DNA from: Planctomycetota bacterium
GTDB taxonomy: Bacteria > Planctomycetota > GCA-002687715 > DRQF01
Assembly (NCBI GenBank): GCA_020639295.1
Contig: JACKGY010000003.1
Location: 744,001 to 808,000, forward strand
Direction: 5' to 3'
DNA length: 64,000 nucleotides
Shown: positions 40,941 to 49,804 of the stretch, piece by piece
How the letters are laid out: each line of letters starts with the position of its first letter
Numbering within the stretch: position 1 is the stretch's first letter
Notes under the pieces: model-generated
Seen by the model: the letters and a program-made list of their open reading frames with translations, nothing else
Database searches by the model: none
Told to the model about the DNA's origin: nothing
Position numbers and translations under genes: made by a program

Positions 40941-43004
40941 ATGACCATCACGAGGACCTGCCTCGCGAGCCTCCTGCTCGCTTCCCTTCTCCTCGTCGCG
41001 CCGGCGCGCGCCCAGGACAACCTCGAACTCGGCAAGATGTGGACCTTCGACCACATCCCGCTCGACTACTTCGAGCACGAGCACGGCTTCCGCCCGACCC
41101 AGGAGTGGCTCGACGCGGTCCGGCTCTCCGCCCTGCGCTTCGGCGGCGGCTGCTCGGCCTCCTTCGTGTCGCCGAAGGGCCTGATCATGACCAATCACCA
41201 CTGCGCCCGCGGCGACATCGAGAAGGCCTGCCCGCCCGGCGAGGACTGGATCCGCGACGGCTACGTCGCCCGCAAGATGGCGGACGAGGTCAAGCTCGAG
41301 GGGCTCGCGGTCAAGCAGCTGGTCGCCTCGCGCGACGTCACCGCCGAGATGAACGCCGGCATCGAGGACGGCGACGACGACGCCGTGGTCGTGGCCAAGC
41401 GCCGCGACAACGAGCGCAAGATCATCGCCGACGCGCAGGCCGCGACCCCCGGCAACGAGGCCCAGGTCACGCCGCTCTACCAGGGCGGCATCTACATGCT
41501 CTATCAGTACCGAGTGTTCACCGATCTTCGCCTGGTCGCCTCGCCGCACCTGCAGACCGCCCACTTCGGCGGCGATCCCGACAACTTTACCTACCCGCGC
41601 TGGGGCATCGACTACACCTTCGTCCGGGCCTACGAGAACGATCAGCCCTTCGACAGCTCGAAGCACTACTTCAAGTTCAAGTCCGAGGGCGCGCAGGAGC
41701 ACGAGTCGATCTTCATTCCCGGCAACCCCGGTTCGACCAACCGCCTGATGACCCTCGCCGAGCTCGAGTACACCCGCGACGTCTACGCGCCGATCATCCG
41801 CGAGCACATCGAGATGCTGCTCGCCTACCTCGAGGCCCGCATCGAGGCCGACCCGAGCACCAAGCAGGCCCTGCTGCCGCAGGTGCTGCGCTTCGAGAAC
41901 GGCCGCAAGGCCTGGGCCGGCTACCATGGCGCCCTGCTCGACGACGACTTCATGGCCCAGAAGGCGGCCGCCGAGGAGGCCTTCCGCGCCCGCGTGCTCG
42001 AGAACGACGAGCTCGCCGCCCGCTATGGCAGCGCCTGGGAGCAGATCGCCGACATCTGCAGCCAGATGGCCGGCGAGATGGCCGCCAACCGCGTCCACCG
42101 TGACCTCGAGAATCCGCTCCTCGCCCGGGCCGCCGCGCTGATCACCCTCAAGGACCCCGAGGCGCCCGCGCGCGCCAAGGAGGCGGCCAAGCGTCTGGTC
42201 GGCGAGGGCGACCTCGAAGGCCTGGGCGCGCCCGAGATGCTGCGCGCGACCATGTGGCTCGAGCATGCCCGGCGCTGGGCCGAGGACGGCAACGCCTTCG
42301 TCGCCGCCCTGTCGCCCGAGCTGCCCGCGGTCGAGGCCGTCACCAAGCTCTGGGAGACGAGCGCCCTCAAGACCGGCGCCGGCCTGGCCGAGATGCTCGC
42401 CGCGGATCCCGACCAGGTCCTGGCTTCGACCGATCCGGCCCTGGTCGCCGCCCGCGCCCTGCTCGAGGGCCAGCGCGCCCACATGAGCCTGCTCCAGAAG
42501 CTCCAGGTCCGGCTCGAGGCCCAGAAGACCCGGATCGGCGAGGCGCTCTTCGCCGTCTACGGCACCAGCGTCTCGCCAGACGCCACCGGCACGCTCAGGC
42601 TTTCCGACGGCAAGGTCGAGGGCTACCCGATGAACGGCACCCTCGCGCCCTGGAAGACCACCTTCTACAGCCTCTACGGGCGCTGCGCCGAGTTCGGCAA
42701 CACCTACCCCTTCGACCTGCCGGCGCCCTGGCTGAAGAAGCGCGCGCTGATCGACATGGAGAAGCCGGTCGACTTCTGCTCGACCAACGACATCATCGGC
42801 GGCAACTCCGGCAGCGTGGTGATCAACAAGGATCTCGAGGCGGTCGGCCTGGTCTTCGACGGCAACATCGAGATGCTCGGCAACAACTACATGTACCGAG
42901 ACGACATCCCGCGCTCGGTCAGCGTCCACGTCGGCGCCATCCTCGAGGCCCTCGAGAAGATCTACGAGGTCCCGCGGGTGGTCGACGAACTGCTCGGCCG
43001 CTGA
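40941..43004 (+). CDS. exported dipeptidyl-peptidase of the S46 family (DPP7/DPP11 type)
   Basis: The 687-residue serine exopeptidase has a signal peptide (ARA-Q, cleavage near residue 24), the opening DNLELGKMWTFDHIPLDYF, and the catalytic His in FVSPKGLIMTNHHC (about 86-87). The family segment GDPDNFTYPRWGIDYTFVRAY provides the Asp region, and the nucleophile Ser623 lies in IIGGNSGSVVINKDLE followed by VGLVFDGNIE. It is close in length to characterised DPP7/DPP11 (about 710-720). It should release N-terminal dipeptides in the periplasm or outside the cell. Subsite specificity is not determined here. Confidence 0.94.
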   Translation: MTITRTCLASLLLASLLLVAPARAQDNLELGKMWTFDHIPLDYFEHEHGFRPTQEWLDAVRLSALRFGGGCSASFVSPKGLIMTNHHCARGDIEKACPPGEDWIRDGYVARKMADEVKLEGLAVKQLVASRDVTAEMNAGIEDGDDDAVVVAKRRDNERKIIADAQAATPGNEAQVTPLYQGGIYMLYQYRVFTDLRLVASPHLQTAHFGGDPDNFTYPRWGIDYTFVRAYENDQPFDSSKHYFKFKSEGAQEHESIFIPGNPGSTNRLMTLAELEYTRDVYAPIIREHIEMLLAYLEARIEADPSTKQALLPQVLRFENGRKAWAGYHGALLDDDFMAQKAAAEEAFRARVLENDELAARYGSAWEQIADICSQMAGEMAANRVHRDLENPLLARAAALITLKDPEAPARAKEAAKRLVGEGDLEGLGAPEMLRATMWLEHARRWAEDGNAFVAALSPELPAVEAVTKLWETSALKTGAGLAEMLAADPDQVLASTDPALVAARALLEGQRAHMSLLQKLQVRLEAQKTRIGEALFAVYGTSVSPDATGTLRLSDGKVEGYPMNGTLAPWKTTFYSLYGRCAEFGNTYPFDLPAPWLKKRALIDMEKPVDFCSTNDIIGGNSGSVVINKDLEAVGLVFDGNIEMLGNNYMYRDDIPRSVSVHVGAILEALEKIYEVPRVVDELLGR

Positions 43005-43017
43005 GTCGAGACCGATG

Positions 43018-43067
43018 ACGACAGGGGCGGGAAGGGTCGAAGGACGACCCTTCCCGCCCCACGTCGT
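43018..43067 (+). terminator. strong hairpin terminator after the S46 peptidase gene
   Basis: GGGGCGGGAAGGGTCG (43024-43039) pairs perfectly over 16 bp with CGACCCTTCCCGCCCC (43045-43060) around the loop AAGGA. A further 5 bp of pairing on the outer side (43018-43022 with 43063-43067) follows an A-A mismatch. There is no T-tract. The remaining gap to 43281 shows no other clear element. Confidence 0.8.
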
Positions 43068-43281
43068 GGTCCCCTCTCACACCTTCGCCCGGCCCCGGTT
43101 CCGCTCTGCGGGATCGGCTAGACGATCGCGTAGTGAGTAGCGACTCTCTCGCGGGGGTGAACACCCGAATCTCGCTTCCGCGGCGGTCCGGAAGCTCCCT
43201 CGGCCCGGTTCGACGCAAGCTCGACCGGATCGCCGACCGATCCTTGAGTCCATTCGGGTCCAGGGATGTGGAGAGCTGGCC

Positions 43282-45462
43282 ATGCGAATCGGGAGGCGCC
43301 TGCGTTTTCGCGACTGGCCCATCGCCGGCAAGATCGCGTTGCCCGCCCTCATCTGTTCCCTCGCCTTCCTGCTCGCCATCCTCGGCATCAAGGCCGGCAT
43401 ACAGGACCAGCAGGAAACGGCGCTGGTGATCAACGTGGCCGGCCGCCAGCGCATGCTCAACCAACGGCTCGGCCGCCTGCTCCTCAGTCCCGAGACCGAC
43501 GACGGCGCCGAGGTCCGGAGGGTCATCGACCTTCTCCGCAGCTCGGCGCTCGCGCTCCGTGACGGCGGCGAGGTGACCTTCGGCAAGGCCGGCCACCGCG
43601 ACATCCAGGGCTGCGGCAGCGTCGACGCCCGCCACCTCCTCGACCGTCAGGTCGAGCTGATCAGCGCCCACGAGAGGGCCGTGGCCGCGGCCGCTCCCGG
43701 GCAACGCCACGAACCGACCTTCCTCGCCAGCTTGAACGAGCGCCTGAACGCCTTCCATCAGGCCGCGGACGGCACCGTGGTGGTCCTGCAGGTCGAGGCC
43801 GATCAGGCTCTGCAGCGTCTGATCCGCCGGGCCGAGTACCTTGGACCCGCCTCGCTTCTCATCGGCCTCCTGATCACCGCCCTGGTCGTGCGCCGGATCA
43901 TCCGGGCCATCAGGGTCGTCCACGAGGCCGCCCGGCGGCTCGCCGAGGGCGACCTCGGGGTCGAGCTCGAGGCCACCGACGGCGATGAGCTGGCCAGCAT
44001 GCAGCGCCACCTCGCCGAAGCGCTTCGCGGCATCCGCGAGAGTCTCGGCAGCGATCGGGTCGACTGGCACGAGGTCGCCCGCTCGCGCGATCGTCAGCTG
44101 CGCCGGATCATGGCCATGGTGATGCAGACCCCCACGGGACTCATGATCGGCGACGACGACGGGAAGCTCGAGTTCCTCAACCCCAGCGCCCAGCATTGCC
44201 TCGAGCGCGCCGGAATCCTCGGCAAGAACGAGCGACCGATCGGTCGGGAGCTCGGTGAGGTTCTCGAGGCGCTCGCCGGCCAGCGCATCGACCATGGCTC
44301 GCCGGCGAACCTGCCCTGGTCGCTCCTCGCCGCGCCCGGCAAGGACTACGTCGAGGTCGAGGCCGCCGCGATGATCGACGATCGTGGCGACTTCGAGGGC
44401 GCCCTGATCGTCCTCGATCTGGTCACCGAACGGGTTCGCAGCGAGCAGAAGGTACGCGGTGCCGCCGAGCGGGAACGACGGGAGAAGGCCGCCCTTGACC
44501 GCGACGTCGACCGGGTGCTCGACGTGGTCCATGCCGCCGAGGCTGGCGACCTCGAGGCCCGGACGGGGCTCTCGGGCGAGCGCCCCATCGCCCGGGTCGG
44601 GACCGGCCTCGACGCCTTCCTGGCCAAGCTCCAGGAACGCATGAAACTACTCGCCCGGAGCGTGGGCGAACTCAACGGCGCCGCCACCGAGCTCGAGGAC
44701 AACGGCCGCGGCCTCGACGACGGCGCCAAGGCCACGGCTCTCGCCGCGGGCGCCACCGTCGATGCCTGTGACACCGGTGGCCAGGGCGTCGACAGCATGG
44801 TGGCGGCGATCGAGGAGATGACGGCCACGATGCAGGAGATCGCCAGCAATGCCGCACGTGCGGCCCAGGTGGCGCGCGAGGCCGTACATTCGGCCCGGGA
44901 ATCGAACCTGATGATCGAACGGCTCGGCACGCGAAGCCAGGAGATCCGCGAGGTTCTGACCGTGATCACGGACATCGCCGAGCAGACCAACCTTCTGGCT
45001 CTCAACGCCACCATCGAGGCGGTCCGCGCCGGCGAAGCCGGCAAGGGCTTCGCCGTGGTGGCGGCCGAGGTCAAGGATCTCGCCTCGGGCACCGCGGCCG
45101 CGGCCGAGAAGATCGCCGACCACGTCCTGCTGATCCAGGACGACATCGAAGGTGCGATCGACGGCATCCACGGGATCGGCGCGGTCATCGACGAGATCAA
45201 CCAGTCGCAGGCGGCGATCGCCTCGGCGGTCGAGGAGCAGTCGGCGACCGCCAACGAGATGAGTCGGACGGCCCACGAGACGGCGGGCGACGTGGCGGGC
45301 ATCCGCGAGCAGAGCCGCCTCCTCACCCAGGAGGCGGCGCGAACCGCCGACGCCGCGATCCGGGCCGAGCGGATCGCGACCCGGATGACGGCGCTCGCCG
45401 TCGAGCTGGACCGGTTCGTGGCCGACTACCGCCGCGCCGGCCTGGGGCTTCAGCCGGTCTGA
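43282..45462 (+). CDS. transmembrane chemoreceptor with PilJ-type sensor and PAS domain
   Basis: In this 726-residue protein, membrane helices lie at about 16-38 and 188-208 and flank a short helical sensor containing VINVAGRQRMLNQRLGRLLL, the motif of PilJ/NarX-type (type IV pili methyl-accepting) domains. A HAMP domain follows (IRVVHEAARRLAEGDLGVELE), then a PAS-like domain (MQTPTGLMIGDDDGKLEFLNPSA), a second HAMP-like linker, and the MCP signalling hairpin with EQTNLLALNATIEAVRAGEAGKGFAVVAAEVKDLA. It probably controls twitching or swimming through a Che array. Its 3' end overlaps the convergent small gene by 13 bp. Confidence 0.92.
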   Translation: MRIGRRLRFRDWPIAGKIALPALICSLAFLLAILGIKAGIQDQQETALVINVAGRQRMLNQRLGRLLLSPETDDGAEVRRVIDLLRSSALALRDGGEVTFGKAGHRDIQGCGSVDARHLLDRQVELISAHERAVAAAAPGQRHEPTFLASLNERLNAFHQAADGTVVVLQVEADQALQRLIRRAEYLGPASLLIGLLITALVVRRIIRAIRVVHEAARRLAEGDLGVELEATDGDELASMQRHLAEALRGIRESLGSDRVDWHEVARSRDRQLRRIMAMVMQTPTGLMIGDDDGKLEFLNPSAQHCLERAGILGKNERPIGRELGEVLEALAGQRIDHGSPANLPWSLLAAPGKDYVEVEAAAMIDDRGDFEGALIVLDLVTERVRSEQKVRGAAERERREKAALDRDVDRVLDVVHAAEAGDLEARTGLSGERPIARVGTGLDAFLAKLQERMKLLARSVGELNGAATELEDNGRGLDDGAKATALAAGATVDACDTGGQGVDSMVAAIEEMTATMQEIASNAARAAQVAREAVHSARESNLMIERLGTRSQEIREVLTVITDIAEQTNLLALNATIEAVRAGEAGKGFAVVAAEVKDLASGTAAAAEKIADHVLLIQDDIEGAIDGIHGIGAVIDEINQSQAAIASAVEEQSATANEMSRTAHETAGDVAGIREQSRLLTQEAARTADAAIRAERIATRMTALAVELDRFVADYRRAGLGLQPV

Positions 45463-45905
45463 AGCGCGGTCGCGAGGAGTTCGAGGCCCTCGTCGAGCAT
45501 CCGGTCCAGGAGTGGCCTGACCCCGGCCGGAGCCGCGACGCGGTCGCGCAGGAGCAGGGCCAGGAAGTCGGTCACGAAGCGCCGACCGGCGACGGCCCGC
45601 CCGAGTTCGTGTTCGATGAAGCCGACCACGCAGACGCTGCTGGCCTGGTCGAGGCAGTGGTCGAGGAGCTGGCGCCCCTTCTGCTCGAGCCGGACCAGCT
45701 CGGCCGGATCGTGGGCGGGCCAGCCTCCCGGGTCACCGGCCGCGGCGACGATCGAATCGAGCGCCCGGTATCGGGGATGACTGCGCAGGACCAGGTCGAC
45801 GAGGGCCTGGTTGCCGGGGCCGCGGGATTCCGCTCCGGCCAGCATCGATGGGTCGATGGCGTCGCGATCGAGGGCCTCCCGGCCGGCGGGACGGTTGACG
45901 TTCAT
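45450..45905 (-). CDS. hypothetical helical protein convergent with the chemoreceptor
   Basis: A 151-residue soluble protein starts at the ATG at 45905 (GGGAGA 8 nt upstream). It is mostly helical (LVRLEQKGRQLLDHCLDQASSVCVVGFIEHELG, FVTDFLALLLRDRVAAPAGVRPLLDRMLDEGLELLATALQ) with an uncharged N-terminal 40 residues. No motif is recognised. Codon use matches neighbours. The 13-bp tail-to-tail overlap with the chemoreceptor gene is the only contextual hint. Confidence 0.6.
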   Translation of the reverse strand: MNVNRPAGREALDRDAIDPSMLAGAESRGPGNQALVDLVLRSHPRYRALDSIVAAAGDPGGWPAHDPAELVRLEQKGRQLLDHCLDQASSVCVVGFIEHELGRAVAGRRFVTDFLALLLRDRVAAPAGVRPLLDRMLDEGLELLATALQTG

Positions 45906-45977
45906 GGCCGATTCTCCCACCTTGTTCGCCAGGAGACCAGCGCCCCGAGCGCAGGTCGCGTCCGCGAAAGGTGAACC

Positions 45978-48038
45978 ATGAATCGCAGCAGTCGCATCCT
46001 CGCCGCCCTGATCCTCTTCCTCTGCCCCGCGCTCGTCCTGGCGCAAGACCCCGAGCTGGGCATGACGCCGGAGGACGTCATGTCCCTCCGGATCGCCATC
46101 GACGCGGTGCCGAGCCCCGACGGCACGCTGGTCGCCTACCGCCTGACCCAGCCTCGCGGCCTCGACGAGGAGCCCGGCCCGGATCACATCCATCTCTGGC
46201 TCGGCGAGACCACCGGCGAGCATCGCCCTCGCCGACTGGTCGGCGGGCGTCGCCGGATCTCGGGAGTCGCATTCCGGCCGGACGGCAGCTCGATCACCTT
46301 CCTCGATCGGCGGGAGGACGCGCCCCACACCGAGGTCTACGCCCTGCCGCTCGGAGGCGGCGAACCCTACCGGCTGACCACGACGGCCACCGGAGTCGGT
46401 GACTACGCCTGGCGGAAGGACGGCCGCGCCCTGGCCTTCTCCGCTCCCGATCCCCTGCCGGCCGGCCGGGCCGCGGCCTGGAAGGCGGGCTTCCGCCCGG
46501 TGATCGTCGACGAGAATGCCCGGTCCAGCTCGCTCTGGCTCTGGGAGGCCTACCGCTCCCGGATCCGCCGGCTCACCACCGAGGGTTCGGTGATGAGCTT
46601 CGTCTGGGACCATGATGGCAAGCGCCTGGCCGCCGCGATCGCCCCCAGCGGTTCGATCGACGACCGCTACGTCGGCTCCAAGCTCTACCTGGTCGATCCC
46701 GAGACCGACGAGGTGCGCCTCCTCGCCGACAACCCGGGCAAGCTCGGCGACTACTCCTTCTCTCCGGACGGGCGCTTCCTGGCCTGGATCGGCGCGGTCG
46801 ACCGTCGGGACCCGCACGCCGGCATGCTCCACCTCACCGAGGTCGAGACCGGCGCGACCCGGCTGATGACCGTGGACTTCAAGGGCATGGTCCACCAGGT
46901 CATCTGGAGCGACGCGGGCCACGTCGTCTGCGTGGCCAGCTACGGCGTCCACACCCACATCGGCGAGGTCGACATCGCCACCTCGCAGATCCGCCCCCTG
47001 GGCGGCGGTGGCCAGCTCGCCTTCGAACACGTCCGTCCGGTGCCGGGTCGGCCCGGCAGCGTGGTCGGCGTCGCCTCCAGCGCGCGTCATCCGGGCGAGG
47101 TCTTCCGCCTCGACAACGGCGGCCGCAACGAGCGGATCAGCTGGTCCAACGACTGGCTCGAGGACTACGCCCTCGGCGAGCAGGAGGTCACCACGGTCAA
47201 GGCCCGCGACGGCCTCGAGATCGAGGGCATCCTAATCAAGCCCCTGCACTTCGACGAGAGCAAGCGCTACCCGCTGGTCATCGTGGTGCACGGCGGGCCG
47301 GAGGCCCACTTCCTCGACGGCTGGAACACCGACTATGCCCGCTGGGGCCAGGTCCTCTCCGCCCGCGGCTATCTGGTCTGGTACCCGAACTACCGTTCCA
47401 GCACCGGCTACGGCGTCGCCTTCGCCAAGGCCGATCACGGCGATCCGATGGGCCGGGAGTTCGAGGATCATCTCGATGCCATCGCCGCCTTCGAGCGCCG
47501 CGGCCTGGTCGATCCGAAGCGGGTGGGCATCGTCGGCGGTTCCTATGGTGGCTACACCGCCGCCTGGGCCGCGACGCGCCACAGCGAGCACTTCGCCGCG
47601 GCGGTCAGCTTCGTCCCCTTCACCCACATCCGGACCAAGTGGCTGTGCAGCGACATCCCCAACGAGTTCCACCGGGTCCACTACGAGGAGAAGTGGCCCC
47701 ACGAGCAGAAGGACTTCCTCGACTCGCGCTCGCCGCTCGAATACGCCCCGCTCTGCCGGACGCCCTTGCTTCTCGCCGGCGGCGACGCCGACCCCCGCGT
47801 CGACCCGAGCCAGCCCTTCATGCTCTACCGGGCGATCAAGTTCGCCACCACGACCCCGGTTCGCTACGTGCGCTACCCCGGCGAGGGCCACGGCAACCGC
47901 GTGAACGTCAACCGCTACGACTTCATGTTGCGCGGGCTGCGCTTCCTCGATCACTACCTGAAGGAGGGTGATCGCAAGAAGGCCCTCCCCCCTCAGGACA
48001 TCGACTACGCGGGCTGGGAGCGGATTCGCCGCGACTGA
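45978..48038 (+). CDS. exported S9-family prolyl oligopeptidase / dipeptidyl aminopeptidase
   Basis: The 686-residue serine peptidase has a signal peptide (VLA-Q, near residue 22), then a beta-propeller of WD-like blades (ISGVAFRPDGSSITFLDRRED, YAWRKDGRALAFSAPDP, YSFSPDGRFLAWIG). A C-terminal alpha/beta hydrolase follows with LVIVVHGGPEAHF, the nucleophile Ser522 in IVGGSYGGYTAAWAA, an Asp in GGDADPRVDPSQPF and the His in YPGEGHGNR. This is the S9C/DPP IV-like layout. It should cleave peptides with Pro or Ala near the N-terminus in the cell envelope. It starts 72 bp after the convergent small gene on the other strand. Confidence 0.93.
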   Translation: MNRSSRILAALILFLCPALVLAQDPELGMTPEDVMSLRIAIDAVPSPDGTLVAYRLTQPRGLDEEPGPDHIHLWLGETTGEHRPRRLVGGRRRISGVAFRPDGSSITFLDRREDAPHTEVYALPLGGGEPYRLTTTATGVGDYAWRKDGRALAFSAPDPLPAGRAAAWKAGFRPVIVDENARSSSLWLWEAYRSRIRRLTTEGSVMSFVWDHDGKRLAAAIAPSGSIDDRYVGSKLYLVDPETDEVRLLADNPGKLGDYSFSPDGRFLAWIGAVDRRDPHAGMLHLTEVETGATRLMTVDFKGMVHQVIWSDAGHVVCVASYGVHTHIGEVDIATSQIRPLGGGGQLAFEHVRPVPGRPGSVVGVASSARHPGEVFRLDNGGRNERISWSNDWLEDYALGEQEVTTVKARDGLEIEGILIKPLHFDESKRYPLVIVVHGGPEAHFLDGWNTDYARWGQVLSARGYLVWYPNYRSSTGYGVAFAKADHGDPMGREFEDHLDAIAAFERRGLVDPKRVGIVGGSYGGYTAAWAATRHSEHFAAAVSFVPFTHIRTKWLCSDIPNEFHRVHYEEKWPHEQKDFLDSRSPLEYAPLCRTPLLLAGGDADPRVDPSQPFMLYRAIKFATTTPVRYVRYPGEGHGNRVNVNRYDFMLRGLRFLDHYLKEGDRKKALPPQDIDYAGWERIRRD

Positions 48039-48048
48039 GGCCGGGACG

Positions 48049-48074
48049 GGCCCGCGATCCTCCGGTCGCGGGCC
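48049..48074. terminator. hairpin between convergent genes
   Basis: GGCCCGCGA (48049-48057) pairs perfectly with TCGCGGGCC (48066-48074) around an 8-nt loop, between the stops at 48038 (+) and 48086 (-). Confidence 0.6.
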
Positions 48075-48085
48075 GGACCCTCAGG

Positions 48086-49123
48086 TCACTTGCCGAGAGC
48101 GGCCAGGGCCTTGGCCGCCTCGCCCTTCAGCTCCGCGCCGAGATTGGGGTCGGCGGCGAGCTGCTGCAAGGCCGCGACCGCGCCCGGGGTGGCGATCTTC
48201 TTGTAGTAGGCGATGGCGGCCTGGACGGTCCCGACCTCGTGGCCCTTGCCGCGCGAGTCCTTGACCATCAGATCGACCAGGGGCTGCACCTCGGGCCGGT
48301 CCTGCAGGATGAAGACCGCGGAACCCAGGGCCTGCTTCATCATCCCGGACTTGGACTCGTCCTTCATGTAGGCGATGGCCTCGTCGACGCCCTTGCCGCG
48401 CATGAGCAGGCCGTACATCGAGTTGACCCGCACGCCCTCGTCGTCGGCGTTGGCCACCAGTTCCTCGAGGGTGGGCACCACCCCGTCGCCCTCCAGGCGC
48501 AGGAGGGCCTGCGAGGCCAGCCGTTTCGACAGCTCGTCCTCGTCGTGCAGGGCCACCTCGCGCAGGGGCTCGATCGCCTCGTCGTCGGCCATGCCCTGCA
48601 TCAGCAGGGTCGCCGCCAGACGCCGCTCCTCCTCGTCGTCGGAGCGCAGGAGATCGAGCACGGCCTTGCGGCCGACGTCGCCCTCGAGGCGCAGGTCGGC
48701 GATGAACTTGCCCAGTTCATTGGTGGTCACCAGGTTCTGGAGCCCCTTGCCCTTCATGGTCTTGAAGCGCTCGGCGATCCGGGTGAGGCGTTCGGCGCGC
48801 TCGTTGGCGATCTTGGCCAGCTCGACGTCTTGAAGCGCGAGCTTGTCCTTCAGGTCGCGGATCTCAGCGCTCAGCCTTTCGGCGTCCTCCTTCATCCACT
48901 TCTCGCGCTCGAAGGCCTCCTTGGCCGACTTCTGGGCCAGCTCGCGGTCGGCCTTCTCGCGGTTCAGCTCGGCCTCGAACTCGCTCCGTGCCACCAGGTC
49001 CTCGCCGGCGGCGTTCTTCACGCCATGGAGGTCTCGCTCCGGATCGGCGCCGGCCTTCAGGCCGGCCAGGACACCGACGGCCACGCCGACGATCAGGGTC
49101 AGGATGGGGAAAAGTCGATTCAT
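48086..49123 (-). CDS. membrane-anchored coiled-coil HEAT-repeat protein
   Basis: This 345-residue protein has an N-terminal signal anchor (RLFPILTLIVGVAVGVLAGL) that should leave the rest outside the cytoplasm. A coiled coil follows at about 48-110 (ELNREKADRELAQKSAKEAFEREK ... EIRDLKDKLALQDVELAK), then HEAT-like repeats from about 140 to the end (REVALHDEDELSKRLASQALLRLEGDG, LEELVANADDEGVRVNSMYGLLM, LQQLAADPNLGAELKGEAAKALAAL). The repeat part is recognisably related to the C-terminal tail of the kinase encoded at 49801. It is divergent from the ECF sigma/kinase operon and may belong to the same system. Confidence 0.75.
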   Translation of the reverse strand: MNRLFPILTLIVGVAVGVLAGLKAGADPERDLHGVKNAAGEDLVARSEFEAELNREKADRELAQKSAKEAFEREKWMKEDAERLSAEIRDLKDKLALQDVELAKIANERAERLTRIAERFKTMKGKGLQNLVTTNELGKFIADLRLEGDVGRKAVLDLLRSDDEEERRLAATLLMQGMADDEAIEPLREVALHDEDELSKRLASQALLRLEGDGVVPTLEELVANADDEGVRVNSMYGLLMRGKGVDEAIAYMKDESKSGMMKQALGSAVFILQDRPEVQPLVDLMVKDSRGKGHEVGTVQAAIAYYKKIATPGAVAALQQLAADPNLGAELKGEAAKALAALGK

Positions 49124-49222
49124 GGCTCGCTCCTCGTCAATCGGTCGTCGTTTCGTTCATAATGCGCCGGCCATTCGGTGGCGGTGACCCAAGGAGGCCG
49201 GTTTTTTTTCGAGCGCGGCAGG

Positions 49223-49804
49223 ATGACCCAGGACGACCAGAACGAGGACTTCGCCGGCGACTGGAGGCGCGCCCGGGCCGGCGATGCCCGGGCCCAGGAG
49301 CGCCTGCTCGAGGCGGTGCGTCCGCGGGTACGCGCCTTCCTGGATCGACGCATGGGTCCGGGCGCGCGTCGTCTCGCCGAGGTCGACGACCTGGTCCAGA
49401 ACGCGATGCTCGACCTCTGTCGCCGGCTGCCACGCTTTCCCGAGGATCTCGCCCCCGCCGAGTTCCTGGCCTACGCGCTGCAGATCGCCCGCTGGCGCCT
49501 CGGCGACCTGATGAAGCGCCGGTCGCCGACCGGCCGGGCCTCCGAGATGCCGGCCGAGCCGGCCGCCCCGATCGACCGTAGCGGCGTGGTCACCCGCCAG
49601 GACGAGCACCGCTACTGCGTCGAGCAGCTCCAGAACCTGCCCGAAGAGGACCGCCTGATCCTCGAGGCCTTCCATCTGCGTGGCCAGGGCGTGGCCGCCA
49701 TCGCGGCCGGCCTCGGAATCAGCCCCGCGGCGGTGAAGCAACGTCTGGTCCGCAGCCGACGCCGGCTGCGGGAACGGATCCTCGCCGGGAGATCGACCTC
49801 GTGA
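49223..49804 (+). CDS. ECF-type RNA polymerase sigma factor
   Basis: The 193-residue sigma factor has region 2 with VRPRVRAFLDRRMGPGARRLAEVDDLVQNAMLDLCRRL and FLAYALQIARWRLGDLMKRR, and region 4 with LPEEDRLILEAFHLRGQGVAAIAAGLGISPAAVKQRLVRSRRRLRERI. It lies upstream of, and overlaps by 4 bp (GTGA), a Ser/Thr kinase gene. This is the arrangement of the planctomycete ECF groups thought to be controlled by phosphorylation rather than by an anti-sigma factor. A run of eight T lies at 49202-49209, just ahead of the start region. The ATG at 49223 begins the family-like N-terminus. Confidence 0.88.
   Translation: MTQDDQNEDFAGDWRRARAGDARAQERLLEAVRPRVRAFLDRRMGPGARRLAEVDDLVQNAMLDLCRRLPRFPEDLAPAEFLAYALQIARWRLGDLMKRRSPTGRASEMPAEPAAPIDRSGVVTRQDEHRYCVEQLQNLPEEDRLILEAFHLRGQGVAAIAAGLGISPAAVKQRLVRSRRRLRERILAGRSTS

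Noticed and set aside
43190..43281. Segment containing GACGCAAGCTCGACCGG considered as a c-di-GMP (GEMM) riboswitch ahead of the chemoreceptor
   Set aside because: Only a fragment of the GEMM core resembles it; the paired arms and the GNA tetraloop/receptor cannot be drawn.
49202..49209. Run of eight T read as an intrinsic terminator
   Set aside because: No GC-rich stem immediately precedes it on the plus strand, and it lies within the likely leader of the sigma gene.
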